Part shown: one piece after another, positions 44,591 through 64,000 of the stretch
How the letters are laid out: every line of letters begins with the position of its first letter
Numbering within the stretch: position 1 is the first letter of the stretch
From: Diospyros lotus
Lineage: Eukaryota > Streptophyta > Magnoliopsida > Ericales > Ebenaceae
Reading direction: 5' to 3'
Assembly: GCF_014633365.1 (NCBI RefSeq)
Contig: NW_026267104.1
Span: 3,472,001-3,536,000 of the forward strand
DNA: 64,000 nt
The notes under the pieces: generated by a model
The model's input: only the letters and a program-made list of their open reading frames with translations
What the model was told of the DNA's origin: nothing
The model's database searches: none
Position numbers and translations under genes: made by a program

Positions 44591-46162
44591 TGTCTGGTCT
44601 TCTAGTAGAACTCGTGTTGTATGAATAATAATAATAAAGTAAATTGATTATTCACGTCTAAACTTGGGGTTTTCAACTGTGCCCAACTTTATATGTTGTC
44701 AAATCAAACCCTAAGCTTTCTTATTTTTTTTGTACAAATAAGCTTTCTTAAATTAGGCATAACGCTCTTTCTGTTACTAATAATGTTTAAATTAATTGTA
44801 TATTTTTTAAACTTTTAATGCTTAGCTCAAACATCCATTGAATTTTAGTTTTTATCTAATCAATTCTGAACTTTTTCAAAATGGCTAAAACTCTCATTTA
44901 TAATAACCAATATCAATTAAACTAGTTAAATGGAGATTAAGAATAATTTTAATTTAATTAGCATTGTTTCTTACAAAATAATGTCCTGACCATTTTATAA
45001 AAGTTCAAGGATTAATGTGATAAAGACAATAAAATTCAAAAGAGATATAAGCCAAAATTCAAAATTTAAAAAGCCTCAAAGTCAATTTATTTAATGCAAA
45101 TAATAACCACAAAAAAAAAAACATCGCAACTAATTCTAAAAAGTTTAAAAACATTACAATCTTATTTGAATATAATTTTATCTTACTTATTTTAACAAAT
45201 TATACCCTAATAAAAAGTGTTGTACAACAAAAGAAAAGAGTGATCGTTTGCTATTTACTAAATCTCACATGAGCTACATAAAATTTACCCAAAATACTTA
45301 AAATACTCTTGGAAAGACGTGGGCATTTAAGGGCACTGGCGGTGTGATATTTGGCCAATTTCGAAACTCGCATCATTCATCGTACAACATAGATATGAAA
45401 TTTTCAATCAGAATATTTAATTATTTACACAGTGGAATGATGAATCAACGCGACGGGGAGAAGGAGGGTGGGGGGTTAAATCAAGCAGAAAATTCCCAAT
45501 GCAATAATTGACATCAGCTCGCCCCTCGACTTGCAGTCCGCATCCTATTCCTTCCTTCCTGCCCCATGAAGCCAGCCTTGCAGTTGTCGGATGCAAGCAC
45601 CACACTGCATTGCCCTCAATTCTCATCTCTCCTTAAATTTGGTAAGAAGCAACTGCATTCCATTCAATTCAATTCAATTGCAGAAATGGAGAACACTGTC
45701 TTCCAGGTCCTTAACCAGTCAAGGAATAATAAGCCCTGGCAGCAGCAGCGACCAGTCTAGACAGGAACTCGAGGCAATCCATCATCGCTCAACCTTAGGA
45801 GGAGAATGAACTCGGCCAGAGCGACCCCCCACTGATCCTCATGACGGGAGAGCAATGGCAATCAGAGAATCAGCGATGGCTATCTGTGTAGACCAACCAT
45901 TACCCAGGCTCGAAGAAGAATCCATATAATATCTCTCAGTGAATTGAGGCCACAGTTCACGTTCATCTTTCTTCGTAGGAAGGAACCTAGGATAGTAGGA
46001 AAGATTATAAGATATGGAGGCAGTTTGAAAGGTATTTTAGAGATGCACCTGGTTGTTGAGGTAAGGAAGAGGATGACAATAAACCCATAATTCACCTCGC
46101 ACTATCCCTTGCTGTAGCATTTGGGAAGAGGGCAGGATATGCAATAAAACCGGCTTCAAAAC
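44591..46162. other. AT-rich spacer and SMG1 3' flank
   Basis: 44591-45400 is AT-rich with nothing recognisable. 45420-46162 probably contains the SMG1 3' UTR (minus strand); the plus-strand open frames at 45566-45809 there have no domains. Confidence 0.45.
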
Positions 46163-57334
<11,172 letters not shown>

Positions 57335-57578
57335 CTATTTGTAAAGCAAACAAAGGCCACGTACAAAAATGACCCTCCCTCGACCCTTGCAAAATAGGGA
57401 GCCTTGTGCACTATGAATGCTCCTATTTTATTATCTATATTTAGTACTTTGCCTATCTATATTTAGTACTTTGCCAAATTAATTACCTTTTTTTTTTTGG
57501 TAATGCCTAGTAAAATGTATTTAATTGTTCTATACTTACTATTATTTTTCTTAGTTTTTTTAGGATTCTATTATCTTT
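57335..57578. other. Start of a very large SMG1 intron, with 22-bp tandem repeat
   Basis: Upstream (in gene sense) of the exon at 57260-57334. Holds TATCTATATTTAGTACTTTG twice in tandem (57432-57475, period 22). No SMG1 exon could be found from here to 64000. Confidence 0.5.
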
Positions 57579-58760
57579 GTCAGAATATCCCAAGAATCCT
57601 TCTATCTTAGGTAGTGTAAGGAATATTCAGTTTCCAAATTTCCTTGATTAGATTGATATTGCAAATTCTTAGGAGTTTCTAAAGTTAGTGATATAATTGG
57701 ATCTTCTCTGTGTATATATATAATGCATGTACAATTGACATAATCAATATAGTGAAATTACATTCTTAATATGGTATCAGAGCCATTCGATTTCTAGGGC
57801 ATCACGTTTCTCCAACCTTCATTGCCGTTCGTTTTTTTCAATGACCCTCAGTTTCTCTGGCCTTCATAGTCGTGTTTTTCCTGGCCTTCATCACCATCGT
57901 CCCTAGGGTTCTTTCCCATCGGCCTTCATCACCGCTGCCACGACCGTCACCCCTTATCATCCCTAATGTTCTTTCTTTGATTTTTCGATCGTACATCTCG
58001 AACCATTGTTGTCACACCAAGATTGAAAAGCTATTGATGCTGCTATTTTCGACGCTCCCTATCCTCTTTGGGGCTCCCTACTAGCTCCGATCACTACTGC
58101 CACATTCTTAGGCTTAGTTCGCGTGAGGCACTCTATTGTATTATTGACCCCTATGCCACTATCATCATAGGTACCATCCTCATCCAAGTTGTCAATGTCC
58201 ACCTAGTGTTGTTGATGTCATAACCTCCCCAGTCGAATCCAGCCAATCAACCTCCCTGTGGCATTATGTTTGACCGTTCAACCTCAAGCATTAGAAGTCC
58301 TGCAAACCAAGTCCTAACCGATGATCCCATCAGTCATACACCTTTAGGAAAGTTACAAAATCTTCATTCCTCTTACAAATTGAATGGGAGGAACTACCTG
58401 AAGTGGTCACAACTGTTCGCACGTTCCTCAAAGGGAAAGGAAAGCTCAGCCATCTCCTTGGTACAAGACTGAAATCCGAATACCCTAAGTTCACAACATG
58501 GGATGAACAAGACTATGGTTATGACATGATTTTGGAATGCGATGGAACTGGAAATCAGTGATACGTGTATGTTTCTATCCACACCAAAGGCATCATCCAT
58601 GACTCTTCATGTGTCGATACTCCCCAACAAAATGGTGTGGCAGAACAGAAAAATGGCCATTTGTTGTCCACTACAAGTGCCCTAATGTTTCAAAACAAAG
58701 TCCTAAACTATCACAACCCCAAGAATCCCCAAGGCTATAATTGTCATTATAATAGTAGTT
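57579..58760 (+). mobile_element. Copia retrotransposon fragment A, internally deleted
   Basis: A candidate 5' LTR ends just before TGGTATCAGAGCC (57772-57784), an exact initiator-Met tRNA primer-binding site; the LTR start at 57579 (TGTCAGAATATCC) is a guess. A gag start follows at 58266 with the Copia motif YKLNGRNYLKWSQLF, ending in frameshifts. Then sequence jumps to an integrase segment (58580-58690: SSCVDTPQQNGVAEQKNGHLL-like), so most of gag, protease and half of integrase are deleted. No reverse transcriptase remains. Confidence 0.75.
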
Positions 58761-58799
58761 AGATTACTTGCATTACACAATAATTGTAATTTTCTCTTC

Positions 58800-59162
58800 C
58801 TTTTCTGTTGTAGATCCTTGTCCTTAGCTATAGGCAGTTATGCCTATTGTTGTATTGCACATGGGTGCATGTGGGAGGCTCTTAGGCTATATATAAGCCA
58901 CAACTGAGGATGGGAAAGATTATGTTTAAATTGATAAATGAATTCTCTGATTTCCCTCTCTAGAATTCTCTCTCAATCTCCCTCCAATTTCTCTTTGATC
59001 TCTCTCTCTCTCCTGATCCCTCTGATTTCCCTCTCCTTATTGTTATGTATGTAATCCTTCCTTATTTCTTATTGCAATTGCCTCTCTCTCAGTCAAATTC
59101 CCCCTCTGATTTTTCTCAATTTCCTATCAAAACCCTAGGAACATGACAATTGACATCAGAGC
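58800..59162 (+). mobile_element. LTR-like segment with a degenerate primer-binding site
   Basis: The stretch contains a promoter-like TATATATAAGCC (58891-58902), a CT-rich leader and ends ...CTAGGAACATGACA, followed by TTGACATCAGAGC (59150-59162), a variant of the initiator-Met primer-binding site. It looks like the right side of a 5' LTR from a second retroelement whose body is lost. The element type cannot be told; the open frame that follows (59306-59524) has no recognisable domain. Confidence 0.45.
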
Positions 59163-59657
59163 AACTCGTTCTCGGAAGCTCTTCCCTGCTGTTTCTGGAA
59201 GCTGATCTTAGATCACCGATTTTTGGAACTTCAATAGTGGTCCAATCCAATTTTAAAGTAATCAAGCTAGATTCAAAGCAAAGCAAGGCCATCCTTAGAA
59301 GCTGATTGCAAACAAATTTAATGGAGGCAATTCACAGGAGTTGCAACGAGAGCCCATCGGGCTCTCGAGACGTTGATACTTCCGGCGTGGTGAATTCTAA
59401 ATTCAATGGCGAGCCTTCGATTTCTATGGTTTGTGCAAATTCTAGCTATCCTAGCGGTTGGATCCAAGTCGCTTCATGTGATAAAGGCAAACAAACCCAG
59501 GCGATCTTGGTTGTTGTTCCCTAGCGACGGTCCTCAGCTACTACTTTGTAATTTCCGATCACTTCACGATCAGCGATTCCAGTGGTGAATTTTGGTGTGA
59601 TTAAGGTCTAAATTGTGAAGGCGATGCAGGTGACTCTTGGCTTGTAACGTTAGCTCA

Positions 59658-59906
59658 TGAGAATATGGCAGTGTATCACAAGATGGAAGTTCCTATCTTT
59701 GGAGACTTACCTAAACCCATCTTAGGAAACCTTCCTAAGAGTGTACATATCTTAGATTTCCTAAAGTGTATAGCTTTGTTTCCTTTATGTATAGATACTC
59801 TAGTTTCCTATTCTTTAGTTTCCTATCTTGTTGTACATGCCTCTTCTATAAGAGAGGCCACCTGTGTACTATTATGAATTAACAAAAAATAGCATTATTC
59901 TTTACA
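59658..59906 (+). repeat. 5' LTR of Copia fragment B
   Basis: Starts TGAGAATATGG and ends CTTTACA; 249 bp, TG...CA, next to the exact primer-binding site TGGTATCAGAGCC (59907-59919). It contains TATAAGAGAGGCC, a plausible LTR promoter. The start is inferred only from the TG. Confidence 0.6.
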
Positions 59907-60056
59907 TGGTATCAGAGCCTCTTCTTGCACCTAAACCCTAAAGTCGTGCCTTCATTGCATGCCTTTAGTTTCCTCTTGCCTCCTCTCTGATTCGCTTCCC
60001 TTTTTCCCTATTTTCTTAAGCCTTAATTGCCACCGATCAAGTTCCATTGAGTGAAC

Positions 60057-61257
60057 ATGCCAGAGGTTTCAAAGACCATCCCCTGCATGACCACTGATGA
60101 AATAGCTCATGTGGATCAGGTGGCTGGTGTTAGTATCAATGTTGGTTCTGGTATTGGAGCAGGAATAGGTGAGCTACCATGGATGCAACTTTCCTACCAT
60201 TTGGACGATAGGAACTATCTTCAATGGGCGCAGCTGGTCCAAACCTTCCTCAAGGGTTGAGACAAACTTGGTCACCTTTCCTTTCCTCCGCCAAAGGAGA
60301 CAGATCCAGGTTCCAGGTATGGGATGTAGAGGATTCCCTTGTTATGTCATGGCTATGGAATGCCATGCAACCCGAGGTAAGTAGGAATTATATGTTTCTA
60401 AGTTCTACTAAGGAGATTTGGGAGGTAGTTAAGCAAACCTACTCTAAAGTGCAAGATGCATCAGTCATCTATGAAGTTAAAACCAAAATAAGTAGAGTAC
60501 AAAACAAGGGGGGATGTCAGTAACGGAGTACTACAATTGTATGAATGGATTATGGCTGGAATTAGATCAATACCAAAATATTAAGATGGTTTGCAGCACT
60601 GATGCTGCAACTCTCAATCAAATCATTAAACGAGATAGAATTGTTGAATTTTTGGCTAGCCTTGACTCTGTTTTTGATCAAGTGAGGGTGCAGATACTTG
60701 GCCAAGAGCAACTACCCTCACTCTATAAGGTGTTTACCATGGTACGGAGTGAGGAAAGCAGAAGGGTGGTAATGCTTCATGGTGCCTACACCGATGGATC
60801 TGCCATGGTGTCAAATAAAGGGGAAGGGTCACGACCTAGATCTGGAAAGTCAGGGGCTCAAGGAAGGACTAACAACAGAGAGGGACTTTGGTGTTCCTAT
60901 TACCAAAAGCCTCGTCATACCCAAGACACTTGCTTCAAGCTCCATGGGAAGGATGTTGTCCTAAACAAAAAAAGAGGATTCCCCCACACAACTCCTAGGC
61001 CTCGGACCCATTCCTACTTATCTCACAAGGGACAAGAAGAGGACAGATCAATGGATAAGCTTGAAGAAGATTTGAGTTCAGATCACACACTGCTCAATAC
61101 TGAGGAGATCACCAAATTGAAATCCTTCTTGAAGACTATACAAGATGGAGGTTGTTCCTTGGCACATCAAGAACCCTCAGGTAATTGCTCTCATTCTGTA
61201 TTTTTAATTATGAGATCATCCAAGTTTACAGTCGACCAACGAATCCAGGTTGCTTAG
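60057..61257 (+). pseudogene. Copia gag remnant (fragment B)
   Basis: ATG at 60057, about 140 bases after the primer-binding site. It has the Copia gag features HLDDRNYLQWAQLVQTFLKG, then a TGA at 60258, frameshifts near 60305 and 60515, SWLWNAMQPEVSRNYMFL, and a zinc-knuckle region where the second cysteine is lost (CSYYQKPRHTQDTCFKLHG; usual CxxCxKxxH). Stops at 61257. No pol follows, so the element is truncated, most likely by the neighbouring hAT. Confidence 0.85.
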
Positions 61258-61431
61258 TTGACTTGTAGCTAGATAGGGTTTAGTTACCAGAACATATGTT
61301 TAACATTATTCTCAAACATATGTACGTACGATCAACAAAAAACAGTCTTTGGCATATACTATAGTTAATGTGAATTCCAAATAATTCATTTTCAAGAAAA
61401 TATCTCAAATTTTTGATTGCTTCAACGGAAA

Positions 61432-63648
61432 ATGGAATCAGATAGTAATACTGATCTTGAATGTGTGAGAAACATCAATGAAAATCAAATGACCAATACG
61501 ACCATTGAATCAAGTAGTGGTTCTAAACCTCCGTTGCCACCTAAGGACTCTAAGGACAAAGCTGTAAAAAGGAAACCTAGGCAGCAATCTGAAATATGGG
61601 AACATTTTACAAAAAATGAGCATGACTATTCTGAGCCTAGAGCTGTGTGCAACTATTGTGGCAAAGATTATGCAAGTGATACTAAAAGAAATGGGACAAG
61701 TACTCTTTGAAACCATATAAACAATCAATGTAAGAAGAATCCTTACAAATTAGAAGATAAGAAGCAAAAAAATTTACATTATCTAAAGAAGAGTGACAGT
61801 GAGGATGGAAGTGGATCAGGTAGTAATCTTGTAGCTATGGAATTTAGTCAGGCGGCTTGTAGGATGACATGCGCCAAAATGATTGTCATTGATGAATTGC
61901 TATTTCGATTTGTGGAGCAGGAAGGGTTTATATTATTTTGTAGTACTGCATGCCCTAAGTTTGATCCTCCTTCACGCATTATAATTGCTAGGGAGATAAT
62001 TAGTCTTTACAATGAAGAGAAGAAAAAATTGAAGTAATTTTTTGTTAAGAATTCACAAAGAGTCTTTCTTACCACTGATACGTGGACTTCCATTTAAAAT
62101 GTTAATTATATGGTGCTTACAGCTCATTTTATAGATTCTAAATGGAAAATGCAAAAAAGAAGATTGAACTTTTGTCAAATTTCAAATCATAAGGGAGAGA
62201 CATTTGGTAAAACAATTGAGGCATGTTTGAAAGAATGGAGAATTGAGAAGGTTTTTACAATCACAGTTGACAATGTTGTTTTTAACAATGGGGCTATTGG
62301 GCACATGAGAAAAAGATTACAGATTTGGAAGAGTGCTATTTGTGATGGGGAATTTTTACACGTGAAGTGTTCGACTCATATTTTGAATTTGATAGTGGGT
62401 GATGGCTTAAAGGAATTGGATTATTCTATTATGGTTGTACGTAATGTAGTTAGGTATGTTAGAGCTTCTCCTTCAAGATTGGAAAGATTCAAAACTTGCG
62501 TGAAGAATACACGTAAAGAAGAGAAGGCTCTTGTGTGCTTGGATGTGCCAACAAGGTGGAACTCCACCTATTTAATGTTGGATCATGCACTAAAATATGT
62601 TAATGCATTTAACTTGTTGGAAGAAGAAGATTTGCTTCATTCTCAATATTTTTGTGAAGAGGATAGAAATGGAAAAAAACATATTGGGCCACCAAATTCT
62701 ACAGATTGGGAGAATTGTGCAACATTTTGTAAGTTTTTGAAAACTTTTTATGATGCTACCCTCACGTTTAGTACTTCCTTGAATGTTACTGCAAATAATT
62801 ATTTCCATGAAATTTGTAATGTGCTTGGTAGACTAAACAAATGGAGTTCATGTTACGAATCAATCTTGAAAGATATGGCTTCTAGCATGAAGAGAAAATT
62901 TGATAAGTATTGGGGCAACATTGAAAACCAAAATATGCTTCTTTATGTGGTGGTTATACTTGATCCTAGGTACAAAATGAAATATGTGGCATTTTGTTTG
63001 CACAAACTCTATTCTAAAAATGAAGTTCAAACCATTATGGATTCTATCAAGAGCACTCTAGGGAAGTTAGTGAATTTTTATGCATCAATTGAATCAGATG
63101 AACAAGGTGGGACAACTTCTAGACCAAGGTTTCCAGTTATGGATCCTGATGAGGATGATACTGTTAACATGTTTAAATCTGGTTTTGAGAAAGAATGTTT
63201 TCAAGATAATGCTATTGAAATGAAAAATGAGCTTGAAATGTACCTAGCTGAGCCAAATGAGGATATAAGAAACAAGACTTTTGATATGTTAGCATGGTGG
63301 AAGGTATCTTCGACAAAGTACCATGTCCTAGCTAGAGATGGTTTTGCCATTCAAGTGTCAACTTGATTGATTTTGAAGTTCGTTGGGTCCATCTATGGTA
63401 GAAGCGTTGATTTGTTGCCATAATTGGTTGAGAGCTACATCTTTACCATTGGATATGAGCCCAGTATTAGAAGAGCATGCTACTTATGAATCAGTTGAAT
63501 TTGGTAATTTTTTATCTACTCATCAAACATGTTTATTATTTTATTTGTATTAACTATTAACTTTAACATTTTAATTTTCTAATTTTATCGTTCTCTTAAT
63601 ATTGCAGATAAGTCCGTTATGACAAAAAAATTTCCCAGCCTTGATTAG
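61432..63648 (+). pseudogene. hAT transposase (BED-type), inactivated
   Basis: Two-exon transposase gene, start ATG 61432, first exon to 63503, second 63608-63648. Order: BED zinc finger (SEIWEHFTKNEHDYSEPRAV, CNYCGKDY..., HINNQC), DDE-type RNase-H core with the transposon-typical TTDTWTS and long 62110-63363 block (DVPTRWNSTYLML, LDPRYKMKY), and a C-terminal dimerisation region. Breaks: TGA at 61708 where a tryptophan is expected, TAA at 62035, TAA at 62095, and a deletion around 63366 that removes about 20 residues at the start of the hATC domain; the rest resumes as MVEALICCHNWLRAT. It resembles the plant RICESLEEPER/DAYSLEEPER-like zinc-finger BED group. The intact second-exon splice site suggests recent decay. 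Terminal repeats were not found; the right end may lie beyond the window. Confidence 0.88.
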
Positions 63649-64000
63649 TGATGAAGTTGAAGACTTTGGAGCATGCTTGTTGTAAACTTTGAACTTTGTG
63701 TGTGCTCTATTTAGTGATTAGTGATGAAGTTTGAACTTTGATTAGTGATGAAGTTGAAGACTAGTTAGTTCCTTGTGTGTGCTCTATTTATACTCATTTC
63801 CTTTGTTCCTAATCTCTTTATTGTGCAGGCTTTTGTTTCAATTGGCATTAGAGATAAAGTTTCAGGATGTGTTAGTTTGGTGTTAGAGCTATCTCGCACC
63901 AAACTAGAAGTTTGAACTTTGATTAGTGCTGTGTTAGTTTGGTGTTAGAGATAAAGTTTCAGGCTTTTGTTTCAATGGGAATGCACTGAAATGACTAACA
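63649..64000. other. 3' flank of the hAT gene with short direct repeats
   Basis: GATTAGTGATGAAGTT occurs several times (63642, 63717, 63739) mixed with GTTTGAACTTTG and GTGTTAGTTTGGTGTTAGAG repeats. It could be the subterminal region of the hAT element or older microduplications. No gene. Confidence 0.5.

Noticed and set aside
45566..45809. Small plus-strand gene in the SMG1 3' flank
   Set aside because: No domain or conserved start; probably antisense of the 3' UTR.
59306..59524. 72-codon open frame between retroelement fragments
   Set aside because: No gag or pol motif seen; may be leader sequence of the lost element.

Overview
This is nuclear DNA from a flowering plant, most likely a eudicot. 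The protein-coding genes have many short GT-AG introns, the spacers are AT-rich, and the window is full of plant transposon types (hAT, Copia, chromodomain Gypsy, Tourist-like, long-TIR foldbacks). The gene set is also plant-specific: LACS, COR413, XLG and a plant-type SMG1. Established knowledge says SMG1 is missing from Arabidopsis thaliana but kept in most other land plants, so the source is not A. thaliana. I cannot name a species.

Layout. 250-4503 (+): the last 12 exons of a long-chain acyl-CoA synthetase; its N-terminus lies before the window. 5005-6060 (-): a four-exon COR413 cold-regulated membrane protein, tail to tail with LACS, with a DRE core near its TATA box and an upstream cluster of ACGTGG-type sites. 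About 6.2-20.4 kb: no gene that I can support, but many mobile-element remains (hAT-like element at 8.7 kb, Tourist-like MITE at 14.8 kb, degenerate Copia element at 15.2-17.8 kb carrying a hairpin-rich insert, long-TIR foldback element at 19-20 kb) and an odd GC-rich island at 18.2-18.6 kb. 20668-21999 (+): an intronless WD40 protein of the JINGUBANG-like type. 23.5-27.7 kb: three small intronless genes (80, 85 and 85 aa) that share N- and C-terminal motifs and that I cannot assign to a named family.

28090-42383 (-): a complete eight-exon extra-large GTP-binding protein (XLG). Its last intron is about 8.4 kb because a chromodomain Gypsy retrotransposon sits in it (target-site duplication GTATG), and that element's 5' LTR is itself split by a 1.1-kb hAT element (target-site duplication CTAGCTAC). 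The XLG reading frame is intact across all junctions.

46163-57334 (-): the C-terminal half of SMG1, the PI3K-related kinase of nonsense-mediated mRNA decay, from the end of its helical region through kinase domain and FATC. Its remaining 5' exons must lie beyond 64000. The stretch 57.4-64 kb is therefore probably one very large SMG1 intron holding Copia fragments with three primer-binding-site-like sequences in 2.2 kb, followed by a broken hAT transposase gene.

The genes do not form a pathway: lipid activation, cold acclimation, G-protein signalling and RNA surveillance are simply neighbours. The items that look least explained are the three-gene small-protein cluster, the exon-phase mismatch in SMG1, the nested insertions inside the XLG intron, and several foldback and palindromic structures in the gene-poor part.
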